A stretch of 64,000 bases of DNA from JANQIO01 sp965229625 (GCA_965229625.1 CBDDJJ010000001.1:2790001-2854000), one strand, 5' to 3'; positions 51,773 through 61,649 are shown, numbered from the stretch's first letter. The notes: generated by a model from the sequence alone, not told the origin. Translations and numbers: made by a program.

Positions 51773-51794
51773 CTCCTTGAGGCGGCGCTAGAAT
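51766..51794 (+). promoter_or_regulatory. Candidate dnaA promoter overlapping a DnaA box
   Basis: TGGATA (51766-51771), 17 bases and TAGAAT (51789-51794) form a promoter facing dnaA. The -35 lies inside the second DnaA box, as expected for DnaA autorepression. It implies a leader of about 280 bases. A TATAAA at 51903-51908 is a second, closer -10 candidate without a good -35. Confidence 0.45.
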
Positions 51795-52084
51795 GCACTC
51801 TCTTGGCAGGAAAAAACTACAAGCATCGGCTTCACCCCTGTGAATGACCGGTTCGGGTGCCGTGACAACCTCTGTAACCCGGTGGACCTGCCAGGAAAAC
51901 GCTATAAATAACGAGGGGCAATCAATAGCCAAGGTAACTGGGCTAGGGTTTGTATTGGCTCGAGCTTTCATTGGCTAAAGAGTGCTCTCCGATACGTGCT
52001 CCCAGGGCTACGGGGAATCGTGGGCGTCGGTGCAAACAGTTTGAGCAGGAATGCTGCCAGCGAATAATTAGAAAGGGGTACACA

Positions 52085-53695
52085 TTGCCAAGTTTGGTAT
52101 GGGAAAAGTGCGTCAACTGCCTGCAGGAGGAGTTGCCATCCCAACAGTTCAATACCTGGATCAAGCCGCTCAAGGCGGAGCATCGGCAGGCGTCCGGTAC
52201 AGGGGATTTATGTCTATACGCACCCAATCGATTCGTAAAGGAGTGGGTGATGGACAAGTTCCTGGAGAGAATCAGCGAATTGGCTTCGGAGGCTTCCAGT
52301 ACGGGAGATTGCCGGGTAGTGCTGGAGATTGGCCGGCCGCAGCGAAACGGCGTATCAACAGATCACCTGCTGCAAGGCAGTGCTGACCCGTTGCGGCGCA
52401 CAGCAGGGGCTGGCGCGCTTACTGACAAAACCCTGACGAGCCTTGAGGCGGATCGGATGGCCTCGGCAAACCGCGGATCTGGCAACACCGAATCAGACGT
52501 ACCCCTGCGCTATCGCGCGGATCACCTTGCAGGCCGGCTGGAGAGCGATGTCGAACGGGCAGTGGACCGCCAGTCAACCCACAGGGAAGAGGCACCCACC
52601 GAGCCGAGGAAGGCCGGGTTCCGGAGTGGACCGGCTCCCGGTCGTCAGGTTGAGGTGGAAGGCGCAATTCGACACCAGAACTATCTCGTAGACCACTACA
52701 CCTTTGATAACTTTGTTGAGGGTAAGTCCAACCAACTGGCCTTGGCGGCGGCCGGGCAGGTGGCCGAAAATCCAGGAGGGTCTTACAACCCGCTGTTCCT
52801 CTATGGTGGCGTCGGCCTCGGTAAAACCCACCTTATGCACGCGGTGGGCAATGCCCTGTTGCGGCGTAATCCTGAAGCAAAGGTTGTGTACCTGCACTCA
52901 GAGCGTTTTGTGGCTGACATGGTTAAAGCACTGCAGCTCAACGCGATCAATGATTTCAAGCGCTATTACCGTTCTGTCGATGCTCTGCTGATTGACGACA
53001 TCCAGTTTTTTGCCGGCAAGGAACGTTCCCAGGAGGAGTTTTTCCATACCTTTAACGCGCTGCTGGAAGGCGGGCAGCAGATGATCCTCACCTGCGACCG
53101 CTATCCCAAGGAAATTGAGGGACTTGAAGAGCGGTTGAAGTCACGCTTTGGCTGGGGGCTGACGGTCGCTGTTGAACCGCCCGAGTTGGAAACGCGGGTG
53201 GCAATTCTGATGAAAAAGGCCGTCCAGGCGCGCATCGAATTGCCTCCGGACGCCGCATTCTTCATTGCCCAGCGCATACGGTCCAATGTGCGTGAGCTCG
53301 AGGGCGCGTTGAAACGCGTGATAGCAAGTGCTCACTTCACATCGAAACCTATCGACGTTGATCTCATCAGGGATAGCCTCAAGGACCTGCTGGCGTTGCA
53401 AGACAAGCAGGTCAGCCTTGATAATATCCAGCGCACTGTCGCCGAGTATTACAAGATCAAGGTGTCTGACCTCATGTCGAAGCGCCGCAGTCGGTCTGTG
53501 GCCAGGCCGCGGCAGGTCGCGATGGCGCTGGCGAAGGAGCTGACCAATCACAGCCTGCCTGAAATCGGTGACAGCTTCGGAGGTCGTGATCACACGACGG
53601 TGCTTCATGCCTGCCGCAAGATCCGGGAGTTGCGAGAGACGGTTTCTGATATCCGCGAAGACTATAAGAACTTGCTGCGCTCATTGACTACCTGA
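52085..53695 (+). CDS. dnaA: Chromosomal replication initiator DnaA
   Basis: A 536-residue DnaA. Domain I contains WEKCVNCLQEELPSQQFNTWI near the N-terminus (about residues 5-25). A long, poorly conserved domain II linker follows (about 90-190). The AAA+ domain has GGVGLGKTHLMHA at about 240-252 and LLIDDIQFF, and domain IV ends with GGRDHTTVLHACRKI for DnaA-box binding. The start is TTG at 52085, chosen because AAAGGGG lies just upstream and the frame then begins at domain I; the ATG at 51950 would add an unrelated 45-residue segment. Confidence 0.96.
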   Translation: MPSLVWEKCVNCLQEELPSQQFNTWIKPLKAEHRQASGTGDLCLYAPNRFVKEWVMDKFLERISELASEASSTGDCRVVLEIGRPQRNGVSTDHLLQGSADPLRRTAGAGALTDKTLTSLEADRMASANRGSGNTESDVPLRYRADHLAGRLESDVERAVDRQSTHREEAPTEPRKAGFRSGPAPGRQVEVEGAIRHQNYLVDHYTFDNFVEGKSNQLALAAAGQVAENPGGSYNPLFLYGGVGLGKTHLMHAVGNALLRRNPEAKVVYLHSERFVADMVKALQLNAINDFKRYYRSVDALLIDDIQFFAGKERSQEEFFHTFNALLEGGQQMILTCDRYPKEIEGLEERLKSRFGWGLTVAVEPPELETRVAILMKKAVQARIELPPDAAFFIAQRIRSNVRELEGALKRVIASAHFTSKPIDVDLIRDSLKDLLALQDKQVSLDNIQRTVAEYYKIKVSDLMSKRRSRSVARPRQVAMALAKELTNHSLPEIGDSFGGRDHTTVLHACRKIRELRETVSDIREDYKNLLRSLTT

Positions 53696-53763
53696 GCGCG
53701 AAGTCTCCTCATCCCTCTTAGCTAACAGACCAAGACTTTCTTCAAGACAAAGGAAACCCTTAG

Positions 53764-54870
53764 ATGAAGTTCACCATTGCACGGGACGCGTTGCTGAAGC
53801 CCCTGAACCTGGTAGCTGGCGTTGTAGAGCGCCGCCAGACGCTCCCGATTCTTGCCAACGTGTTAATGGTGCTCGATGGCGAGTGGTTGTCTCTAACGGG
53901 AACTGACCTTGAAGTAGAGCTGGTTGGGCGTCTGCGACTCGATTCGGCAAGCGGTGATAGTGGCGAGATCACGGTACCGGCACGAAAGCTGGTTGATATC
54001 TGTAAATCCCTTCCTGAAGGCAGTGATATCGACTTTTCAGTCAATGAAGGCAAGGTCACGGTACGCAGCGGCCGGAGCCGTTTTACGCTGTCAACGCTGC
54101 CGGCGCGGGACTTCCCGAACGTAGAAGACAGTATTGGCACGCACAAGGTAACCTTGCTGCAGGGCCAACTGCGTCGACTCATAGATCGCACTGCATTTGC
54201 GATGGCACAACAGGATGTAAGGTATTACCTGAACGGCATGCTGTGGGAGCTTCAGCCCAAGGGCTTGCGCGTGGTAGCGACAGATGGCCACCGGCTGGCG
54301 ATGTGTTCATTGCAAAGCGAGTTTCCCGTGGATGAGACCAAGCAGGTTATTTTGCCTCGTAAGGGGGTATTGGAACTTGCTCGCTTGTTACAGGATGATG
54401 GTGCTGAGGTGGCGATTGTCATCGGCAACAACCATGTGCGAGCCACCACAGAGGACTTCACCTTTACCTCCAAGCTGGTGGACGGCAAGTTTCCTGACTA
54501 TGAACGCGTATTGCCTCGCAATCCCGATAAAACGGTGGTGGGGTCTCGCGAAGACCTGCGCCAGGCGTTTACCCGTACCGCCATTCTTTCCAATGAGAAA
54601 TACCGTGGTGTGCGCCTGACCCTGGCACCGGGCGCCATGGAAATCGTTGCCAATAATCCTGAGCAGGAAGAAGCTGAGGAAACGGTTACGGTAGATTACA
54701 GCGGGGATAGTCTGGAGATTGGCTTCAATGTCAGCTACCTGTTGGATGTCCTGGGCGTGGTTGATAGCGAGCAGGTAAAGCTGTCGTTATCCGATCCCAA
54801 TAGTAGTGCATTGCTGGAAGAGCCGGAAAACGGCGATTCCCTCTATGTTGTGATGCCGATGAGGCTGTAG
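53764..54870 (+). CDS. dnaN: DNA polymerase III sliding clamp, beta subunit
   Basis: A 368-residue beta clamp of the usual three-domain length. It begins MKFTIARDALLKPLNLV and ends YVVMPMRL, the family C-terminus. The middle LPARDFPNVED and ATDGHRLAM segments are conserved. AAAGGA precedes the ATG. It is 68 bases after dnaA and 12 before recF. Confidence 0.98.
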   Translation: MKFTIARDALLKPLNLVAGVVERRQTLPILANVLMVLDGEWLSLTGTDLEVELVGRLRLDSASGDSGEITVPARKLVDICKSLPEGSDIDFSVNEGKVTVRSGRSRFTLSTLPARDFPNVEDSIGTHKVTLLQGQLRRLIDRTAFAMAQQDVRYYLNGMLWELQPKGLRVVATDGHRLAMCSLQSEFPVDETKQVILPRKGVLELARLLQDDGAEVAIVIGNNHVRATTEDFTFTSKLVDGKFPDYERVLPRNPDKTVVGSREDLRQAFTRTAILSNEKYRGVRLTLAPGAMEIVANNPEQEEAEETVTVDYSGDSLEIGFNVSYLLDVLGVVDSEQVKLSLSDPNSSALLEEPENGDSLYVVMPMRL

Positions 54871-54882
54871 GCCGGAGGCATT

Positions 54883-55986
54883 GTGACCTTGCAGCGGCTG
54901 GATGTTCGGGGCATTCGTAACCTCGAGGTCCAGAGTTTACGGGAGCTTGGCACCGTGAACGTGTTCTACGGTGCCAACGGTAGCGGTAAAACCAGCCTAC
55001 TCGAAGCAATCCATATACTCGGTTTAGCGCGCTCCTTTCGTACCGCTCAAATCAAGTCAGTAATTTCACATGGGCAGCAGGCCTGCACGGTCTACGGCGA
55101 GATACTCGACTCTCACGGGATGACAGTCACCGTCGGTGTCGAACGCCAAAGGGATGGTAGCCTGGATGCTCGTCTTGCCGGCGAACCTGTCACGACGCGT
55201 GCTGATCTAGCGACAGCATTGCCGCTGCAAATCATTTATTCCGATAGTTTTGGCATCCTGACGGGTGCTCCCGTAGAGCGTCGGCAATTCCTGGATTGGG
55301 GAGTGTTCCACGTGGAACATCAGTTTCTCGTGGTCTGGCAACACTTTCAGAAGGCCATAAAACAGCGCAACAGCCTGCTTCGTCGTGGTAAAATTGCGCG
55401 TCACGAAATGGCAGCCTGGGATCAGCAATTTGCTGAGGCCGGGGAGAAAATCGACGCCGCCCGTTCTGCCTATCTGGAGACGCTTCGGCCCGTGTTTCTG
55501 GCGTTTCTCGGGCAATTGTCACCGAAATTGACGAATGTCGAGTTGAGCTATCGTCGCGGTTGGGAGGCAGGTAAGCCACTAAGTGTTGCGCTTGAGCAGT
55601 CACTCGAGACAGACCAACAGCAGGGCTATACCCACAGCGGACCACAGCGCGCGGATATCCGCATAACGCATGAAGGAAAGTTGGCGAATGAAGCGCTTTC
55701 CCGCGGCCAGATAAAGCTACTGGTCTGTGCTCTAAAACTGGCACAAGGCGAAGTACTCCGGCAAACCGGTTATCGGCCTTGTATTTATCTGGTGGACGAC
55801 CTGGCAGCCGAGCTGGATATAGAGCATTGCCGGCAAGTAGTCAGCATGTTGTCCCAACTGGAGGTGCAACAGTTTGTCACCTGCATTCAGCGCAAAGATG
55901 TGAATGCGGTCTGGCAGGATGCGCAGGCCAGTGAGCTGACCATGTTCCACGTGGAACATGGGCGAGTGCAGAGAGAATCTGATTAG
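54883..55986 (+). CDS. recF: DNA replication and repair protein RecF
   Basis: A 367-residue SMC-like ATPase loading RecA at gaps. Walker A GANGSGKT is at residues 30-37 and the YLVDDLAAELD Walker B region at about 301-311. The start is GTG at 54883 after GGAGG. Two perfect parS palindromes lie within the gene: at 55304-55319 (encoding FHVEH, residues 142-146) and 55943-55958 (FHVEH again, residues 355-359). The C-terminal FHVEHGR tail is beyond the normal conserved core. Confidence 0.96.
   Translation: MTLQRLDVRGIRNLEVQSLRELGTVNVFYGANGSGKTSLLEAIHILGLARSFRTAQIKSVISHGQQACTVYGEILDSHGMTVTVGVERQRDGSLDARLAGEPVTTRADLATALPLQIIYSDSFGILTGAPVERRQFLDWGVFHVEHQFLVVWQHFQKAIKQRNSLLRRGKIARHEMAAWDQQFAEAGEKIDAARSAYLETLRPVFLAFLGQLSPKLTNVELSYRRGWEAGKPLSVALEQSLETDQQQGYTHSGPQRADIRITHEGKLANEALSRGQIKLLVCALKLAQGEVLRQTGYRPCIYLVDDLAAELDIEHCRQVVSMLSQLEVQQFVTCIQRKDVNAVWQDAQASELTMFHVEHGRVQRESD
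55304..55319. promoter_or_regulatory. parS site 1, inside recF
   Basis: TGTTCCACGTGGAACA is a perfect 16-base palindrome identical to the Pseudomonas-type parS consensus bound by ParB. It is encoded in frame as V-F-H-V-E-H in RecF. Confidence 0.93.
55943..55958. promoter_or_regulatory. parS site 2, inside recF
   Basis: A second exact TGTTCCACGTGGAACA, within an 18-base palindrome, 639 bases from site 1 near the recF 3' end. It encodes M-F-H-V-E-H. Confidence 0.93.
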
Positions 55987-56035
55987 AGCGAGAGTCCAGA
56001 ACGGCTCCGCCAACAAGTGGAAAGATGATTAGTCT

Positions 56036-58450
56036 ATGAGTGAAGAGCAACAGTACGATTCCTCCAGCATCAAGGTATTGAAAGGGCTGGATGCAGTTCG
56101 CAAGCGCCCGGGCATGTACATCGGTGATACAGATGACGGTACCGGCCTGCACCACATGGTGTTTGAGCTGGTCGACAACTCTATCGACGAGGCGCTGGCT
56201 GGACACTGCAACAAGATCACGGTCGTCATTCACCCGGACGAGTCAGTTTCCGTAGGCGACGACGGCAGGGGGATTCCCACGGAAGAGCATGAAGAGGGCG
56301 TTTCTGCAGCCGAAGTGATCATGACGGTGCTGCACGCCGGCGGGAAATTTGACGACAACTCCTACAAGGTCTCCGGCGGGCTGCATGGTGTGGGGGTGTC
56401 AGTCGTCAACGCTTTGTCAGAAGAGCTGGTGTTGACGATCCGCAGGGAAGGGAAGATGTATGAGCAGACCTACCACCATGGGGTTCCTGACGCCCCGCTC
56501 GCCATCGTGGGGGACACCGACGCCTCCGGAACAGAAGTACGCTTCAAGCCCAGCGCTGCCACCTTCACCAATATCGAATTCCACTTCGACTACCTGGCCA
56601 AACGCCTGCGAGAGCTGGCATTTCTGAACTCCGGGGTGTTCATCCAGCTGGTCGATGAGCGTAGTGGACAGAAAGAAGACTATTGCTATGACGGTGGTCT
56701 CAGTGCATTTGTTGACTACCTCAACCAGAACAAAGCGCCGATCAACAAGTCCTTTCATTTCGACATCACCCAGGAAGACGGTATTGGTGTTGAAGTGGCC
56801 CTGCAGTGGAACGACTCCTTCCAGGAAAACATCTTCTGCTATACCAACAATATTCCCCAGCGCGATGGTGGAACTCATCTGGCCGGATTCCGGGCAGCTC
56901 TGACACGTAACCTGAACGCCTATATTGAACGCGAAGGCCTTGCACGCACAGCCAAGGTATCCACCACGGGGGACGATGCACGAGAAGGCCTGACCGCAAT
57001 TATTTCCGTCAAAGTCCCCGACCCGAAGTTTTCATCGCAAACCAAAGACAAACTGGTTTCTTCGGAAGTGAAGCCCGCGGTTGAACAGGCAATGAACCAG
57101 CATTTTGGCGACTACCTGTTGGAGAACCCGCAGGAAGCGAAATCTGTGGTAGGCAAAATGCTGGATGCGGCCAGGGCTCGCGAAGCCGCGCGCAAGGCGC
57201 GGGAAATGACTCGCCGCAAAGGCGCCCTGGATATCGCTGGACTGCCCGGGAAGCTTGCGGACTGCCAGGAAAAAGATCCCGCCTTGTCTGAACTGTACCT
57301 TGTAGAAGGTGATTCCGCGGGTGGGTCAGCCAAGCAGGGCAGGGACAGGCGCACCCAGGCAATTCTGCCCTTGAAAGGCAAAATTCTGAACGTGGAAAAG
57401 GCGCGCTTCGACAAGATGCTTTCTTCTGCGGAGGTCGGCACGATAGTGACCGCCCTGGGCTGCGGTATTGGCAAGGATGAGTTCGATGCTGACAAGCTAC
57501 GCTATCACAGCATTATCATCATGACCGACGCCGATGTTGACGGGTCACACATCCGTACGTTGCTGTTGACCTTTTTCTTCCGGCAGATGCCCGAGCTGGT
57601 AGAGCGCGGCCACATATACATTGCCCAACCGCCGCTCTACAAAATTGCCAGGGGTAAGCAGCACCAATACCTGAAAGATGACGCGGCGCTCAACGATTAC
57701 CTCACCCAGTCTGCCCTGGAAGGGGCCTCCCTCTTTGTCAGTGCCGATGCGCCGCCCGTGACAGGGGAAGCCCTGGAAACACTCGTCAATGACTACCGCG
57801 GTGTGACCAGGACAATCGACCGACTCAGCCGCCTGTACGCCGCCGACGTCCTCTGGGCGATGCTCAAGCTACAACGTATGTCCCAGCAGGATCTTGAGGA
57901 TGAAGCTCGTGTCACCGAGTGGGCAGCCAGTCTGCAGGGACAGCTCGATGACTCAGTCATGGACGGCAAGGTTTACACCTGTTTTGTGCGCCGCGACAGT
58001 GAACGCAGCATCTACTTCCCGGTGGTGAAGCTGTTATCACACGGTGTCGAATCCGAGACCGAGTATCACCATGAGTTTTTCGGCTCTGGCGAGTACCGTC
58101 AACTCTGTGACCTGGGAGAACAGCTCACTGACCTGATTGATACTGACGGTTACATCCAGCGCGGTGAAAAGCGCTTTGAAACCCAGAGCTTCTACGCAGT
58201 TTTTGACTGGCTAATGGCAGAAGCGGCCAAGGGCTACAACATCCAGCGCTACAAGGGCCTAGGGGAGATGAACCCGGACCAGCTCTGGGAAACCACCATG
58301 GACCCGGAAACCCGCCGTATGCTCAAGGTGACGATCGAAGATGCCATCGCGGCAGACCAGATCTTCACCACCCTTATGGGTGATCAGGTCGAACCGCGCC
58401 GGGACTTTATCGAAGACAACGCGCTATCGGTTGCCAACCTGGACGTCTAG
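56036..58450 (+). CDS. gyrB: DNA gyrase subunit B
   Basis: An 804-residue type II topoisomerase ATPase subunit. The GHKL ATP-binding domain contains ELVDNSIDEALAG at about residues 42-54 and GGLHGVGVSVVNALS at about 116-130. The TOPRIM domain has EGDSAGGSAKQGRDRRTQ at about 425-442 and TDADVDGSHIRTLLLTFFFR at about 498-517. It is the downstream end of the dnaA-dnaN-recF-gyrB series, 49 bases after recF. Confidence 0.98.
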   Translation: MSEEQQYDSSSIKVLKGLDAVRKRPGMYIGDTDDGTGLHHMVFELVDNSIDEALAGHCNKITVVIHPDESVSVGDDGRGIPTEEHEEGVSAAEVIMTVLHAGGKFDDNSYKVSGGLHGVGVSVVNALSEELVLTIRREGKMYEQTYHHGVPDAPLAIVGDTDASGTEVRFKPSAATFTNIEFHFDYLAKRLRELAFLNSGVFIQLVDERSGQKEDYCYDGGLSAFVDYLNQNKAPINKSFHFDITQEDGIGVEVALQWNDSFQENIFCYTNNIPQRDGGTHLAGFRAALTRNLNAYIEREGLARTAKVSTTGDDAREGLTAIISVKVPDPKFSSQTKDKLVSSEVKPAVEQAMNQHFGDYLLENPQEAKSVVGKMLDAARAREAARKAREMTRRKGALDIAGLPGKLADCQEKDPALSELYLVEGDSAGGSAKQGRDRRTQAILPLKGKILNVEKARFDKMLSSAEVGTIVTALGCGIGKDEFDADKLRYHSIIIMTDADVDGSHIRTLLLTFFFRQMPELVERGHIYIAQPPLYKIARGKQHQYLKDDAALNDYLTQSALEGASLFVSADAPPVTGEALETLVNDYRGVTRTIDRLSRLYAADVLWAMLKLQRMSQQDLEDEARVTEWAASLQGQLDDSVMDGKVYTCFVRRDSERSIYFPVVKLLSHGVESETEYHHEFFGSGEYRQLCDLGEQLTDLIDTDGYIQRGEKRFETQSFYAVFDWLMAEAAKGYNIQRYKGLGEMNPDQLWETTMDPETRRMLKVTIEDAIAADQIFTTLMGDQVEPRRDFIEDNALSVANLDV

Positions 58451-58456
58451 GAAGCT

Positions 58457-58481
58457 ACCCTGGCCAGGCTGATACCAGGGT
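58457..58481 (+). terminator. Hairpin after gyrB
   Basis: ACCCTGG (58457-58463) and CCAGGGT (58475-58481) form a perfect 7-base stem with an 11-base loop, six bases after the gyrB stop. There is no T-run, so termination is uncertain. Confidence 0.35.
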
Positions 58482-58538
58482 TGGTCTTGCCTGGCGCCCT
58501 GGGCTGGCAGCAGGTCTCGTCGATTACCCTGGCAGCAG

Positions 58539-60617
58539 CTAGCGCGACGGGGCCAGCTGCGAGATGTCCGCCACCTGCAGGAACAGTTGCTGGAGGCTGG
58601 CCAGCAAGCCAAGGCGGTTGTTGCGAAGGGTCTCGTCATCCGCCATCACCATCACATCATCGAAGAAGCTATCCACCGGGCCCTGCAGCCCCGCCAGCTC
58701 TGCGAGCGCTTCGGTGTAGGCACCTTCAGCCATGTGTGCCTCGAACCCGGGTCGACTAGCTGCTATGGCCGCGGACAGTTGTATTTCAGCGGGTTCTGTA
58801 AGTAAGTCCTCGCTTACACCAAAGGGCTCGCCTACATTGCCCTGTTTGCTCAGAATGTTGGAGACACGCTTATTGGCGGCCGCCAGGGCTGTCGCCTCGG
58901 GCAGGGCACTGAAGGCGTGTACCGCCTTGACCCTGCGGTCGAAATCCAGGGGTGTGGTAACGCCACGGGCGTCCACCGCCTTGAATACCTCAACGGGAAT
59001 CTCAGCCTCTTCATACCAGGCCCGTAGCCGCTCCAGCATATAGCGTGTCACCGCCTCGACACAGCCCGGTTCAAGGGTACCTGACGGGTAGTTTGCGGCT
59101 GCCCAACCCAGCGCATCGCGCAAATCCAGTGCCAGCTCTTTCTCTACCAGGATGCGCAATACACCCAGCGCTGCTCGCCTGAGTGCAAACGGGTCCTTGG
59201 AGCCAGTCGGCGGTTGTCCAATGCCGAATATGCCCACCAGGGTATCCAGTCGGTCCGCCAGTGCCAGGCAGGTGGCGACAGGCGCTTCCGGCAGGCGGTC
59301 GCCGGCATAGGCGGGCCAGTACTGTTGTTGCATGGCGTCGGCCACGTCAGTTGGTTCGCCGTCGTGCAGGGCGTAGTAGCGCCCGGCGATCCCCTGGAGA
59401 TCAGAGAATTCACCGACCAGCAGGGTGAGCAGGTCGGTCTTGCTGAGCAGCGCTGCCCGGGCCGCCGCCTCGGCCTCGGCACCGACCGGTCCGGCCAGGG
59501 TCCTGGCCAGCGCCTGCAATCGTTCAGTTTTATCATGGAGGGTGCCAAGCTTTTGCTGGAAGACGATGCTCTTGAGTCGCTCGACCCTCGAGGCCAGGCT
59601 TTGTTGCTGGTCGCTGGAGTAGAAGAAATCGGCATCGGCCAGCCGCGGCCGAATGACCCGCTCATTGCCGTCAATCACCTGCGCCGGGTCCCGGCTCTCG
59701 ATGTTGCTGACAAAAACAAAGTGCGGCAGCAGGCCACCGTTCTTATCGACGATCGGGAAGTACTTCTGGTGTTCCTGCATGGATGAAACCAGGGCTTCCT
59801 GCGGTACTTCCAGGAAGCGTTCTTCAAAGCTGCCCGACAGCGCCACCGGCCACTCGACCAGTGCCGTGACTTCTTCCAGCAACTCCGGATCAATACTGGC
59901 TTGAGCGCCGAGCGTGTCGGCGGCGGCGATTACCTGGTCCTGGATCATTGCCCTGCGCGTATCCAGGTCGGCAATAACCCTGGCGGACTTGAGCATGTCT
60001 TCATAGTCGGTAGCCCGGGACAGGGAAATGGCTTCCGGGGCGTGGAAGCGATGACCGCGGGTTTCCCGTCCCGCCGGTTGATCCAGCAGCTCACAATCAA
60101 CCACCGTATCGCCGAGCAGTGCCACCAGCCAGTGCACCGGCCGCACGAACTCACTGCGGGATGCTCCCCAGCGCATGCGTTTGGGGATGGGAAGATCGCG
60201 CACCGCTGCCGCCAGGATCTCCGGCAGTGCGTCTGTGGCGCTGACGCCAGGGGCAACCGTTCTGATACAAAGCCGCGGGCCTTTGTCGGTATCGGCAATT
60301 TCCAGCTGGTCCGGCTGCAGGCCCTGCTTGCGCGCAAAACCAATGGCCGCGGGTGACCAGCTACCGTCTTCCTGCCTGGCCTTGTCGGCCGGCGGGCCGA
60401 ACATCTCGATATTCTCGTCGTCCGCTTTAAGCGCCAGCGCGTCCACCAGCACCGCCAGGCGGCGCGGGGTCGCAAAACTCCGGTGCGCGCCATAGGCCAG
60501 CCGGTGCGCATCCAGACCCTCCAGGATATTGGCGGTGAACGCCTCTGACAGGGTGCGCAGGGCGCGCGGTGGCAATTCTTCAGTGCCGAGTTCGATCAAT
60601 AGCGTTTCCCGGCTCAT
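58539..60617 (-). CDS. glyS: Glycyl-tRNA synthetase beta subunit
   Basis: A 692-residue beta subunit of the bacterial alpha2-beta2 glycyl-tRNA synthetase. It starts ETLLIELGTEELPPRALRTL-like at about residues 3-22, and contains the C-terminal FFDDVMVMADD anticodon-binding-type segment. Its ATG overlaps the glyQ stop by four bases. It is convergent with gyrB, 88 bases away. Confidence 0.97.
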   Translation of the reverse strand: MSRETLLIELGTEELPPRALRTLSEAFTANILEGLDAHRLAYGAHRSFATPRRLAVLVDALALKADDENIEMFGPPADKARQEDGSWSPAAIGFARKQGLQPDQLEIADTDKGPRLCIRTVAPGVSATDALPEILAAAVRDLPIPKRMRWGASRSEFVRPVHWLVALLGDTVVDCELLDQPAGRETRGHRFHAPEAISLSRATDYEDMLKSARVIADLDTRRAMIQDQVIAAADTLGAQASIDPELLEEVTALVEWPVALSGSFEERFLEVPQEALVSSMQEHQKYFPIVDKNGGLLPHFVFVSNIESRDPAQVIDGNERVIRPRLADADFFYSSDQQQSLASRVERLKSIVFQQKLGTLHDKTERLQALARTLAGPVGAEAEAAARAALLSKTDLLTLLVGEFSDLQGIAGRYYALHDGEPTDVADAMQQQYWPAYAGDRLPEAPVATCLALADRLDTLVGIFGIGQPPTGSKDPFALRRAALGVLRILVEKELALDLRDALGWAAANYPSGTLEPGCVEAVTRYMLERLRAWYEEAEIPVEVFKAVDARGVTTPLDFDRRVKAVHAFSALPEATALAAANKRVSNILSKQGNVGEPFGVSEDLLTEPAEIQLSAAIAASRPGFEAHMAEGAYTEALAELAGLQGPVDSFFDDVMVMADDETLRNNRLGLLASLQQLFLQVADISQLAPSR

Positions 60618-61555
60618 GACGCGGCCTCCGCCAGGGCCTCAGCCCGCAAGGCTTCGGGGGCCAGAGGAAAGCCGAGCGCCCGGCGGGCATCGAAATAGGC
60701 CTGGGCAACACCCCGGGCCAGGCTGCGTACGCGCAGGATGAAACGCTGACGCTCGGTGACTGAAATCGCCTTGCGCGCATCCAGCAGATTGAAGGTGTGC
60801 GAGGCCTTCATCACCATCTCGTAAGCCGGCAAGGGCAGCGACTGCTCGATCAGCTTCTGGGACTGCTGCTCGTAGAAATCAAACTGGTTCAGCAGCTCGG
60901 GGACGTCTGCCTCCTCGAAATTGAAGCGCGACATTTCCACTTCGTTCTGGTGGAAGACATCGCCATAGCTGACCGGGCCCTCGGGGCCCACGGTCCACAC
61001 CAGGTCGTAAATACTGTCCACACCTTGCAGGTACATGGCAATACGCTCGAGGCCGTAGGTGATCTCCCCGCTGACCGGGAAGCATTCCAGGCCACCGACC
61101 TGCTGGAAGTAGGTGAACTGGGTCACCTCCATGCCGTTCAACCACACTTCCCAGCCGAGGCCCCAGGCGCCCAGGGTGGGAGATTCCCAGTTGTCTTCCA
61201 CAAAACGGATATCGTGCACGGAGGGGTCGACTCCCAGGTGGCGCAGGGAATCCAGGTATTGCTCCATGATGTCGGGTGGCGATGGCTTGAGCAGCACCTG
61301 GAACTGGTAGTAGTGCTGCAAGCGGTTGGGGTTTTCCCCGTAGCGGCCATCACCGGGCCGGCGGCAGGGCTGTACGTAGGCGGTGTTCCAGGTTTCCGGG
61401 CCGATGGCGCGCAGGAAAGTGGCTGGATGAAAGGTACCGGCACCCACCTCGAGATCCAGGGGTTGGAGAATGACACAACCCTTTGAGGACCAGAATTGCT
61501 GCAATGCCAGTATCAGGTCCTGAAAGGTCTCGGGTTGAGTTGTTTGGGTGCTCAC
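60614..61555 (-). CDS. glyQ: Glycyl-tRNA synthetase alpha subunit
   Basis: A 313-residue alpha subunit that activates glycine. Conserved segments include QQFWSSKGCVILQPLDLEVGAGT at about 19-41, YVQPCRRPGDGRYGENPNRLQHYYQ-type (given by its ends YVQPCRRPGD and RLQHYYQ) and the C-terminal YEMVMKASHTFNLLDAR. glyQ-glyS overlap and are translationally coupled. Confidence 0.97.
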   Translation of the reverse strand: MSTQTTQPETFQDLILALQQFWSSKGCVILQPLDLEVGAGTFHPATFLRAIGPETWNTAYVQPCRRPGDGRYGENPNRLQHYYQFQVLLKPSPPDIMEQYLDSLRHLGVDPSVHDIRFVEDNWESPTLGAWGLGWEVWLNGMEVTQFTYFQQVGGLECFPVSGEITYGLERIAMYLQGVDSIYDLVWTVGPEGPVSYGDVFHQNEVEMSRFNFEEADVPELLNQFDFYEQQSQKLIEQSLPLPAYEMVMKASHTFNLLDARKAISVTERQRFILRVRSLARGVAQAYFDARRALGFPLAPEALRAEALAEAAS

Positions 61556-61649
61556 CGCTGGGCCTGTCCGTAAAAAAGCGGCATATTATACATAGTATGT
61601 CGGCGCGGCGAAGGCGCCGCCCACCCGCTTGATCCTGGAATTCTCCACC

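Noticed and set aside
51950..52084. N-terminal extension of dnaA from ATG 51950
   Set aside because: The extra 45 residues are unlike any DnaA N-terminus, and a ribosome site lies directly before TTG 52085.
55943..55958. Palindrome at the recF 3' end as a terminator
   Set aside because: It is an exact parS sequence lying within coding sequence, and no T-run follows.
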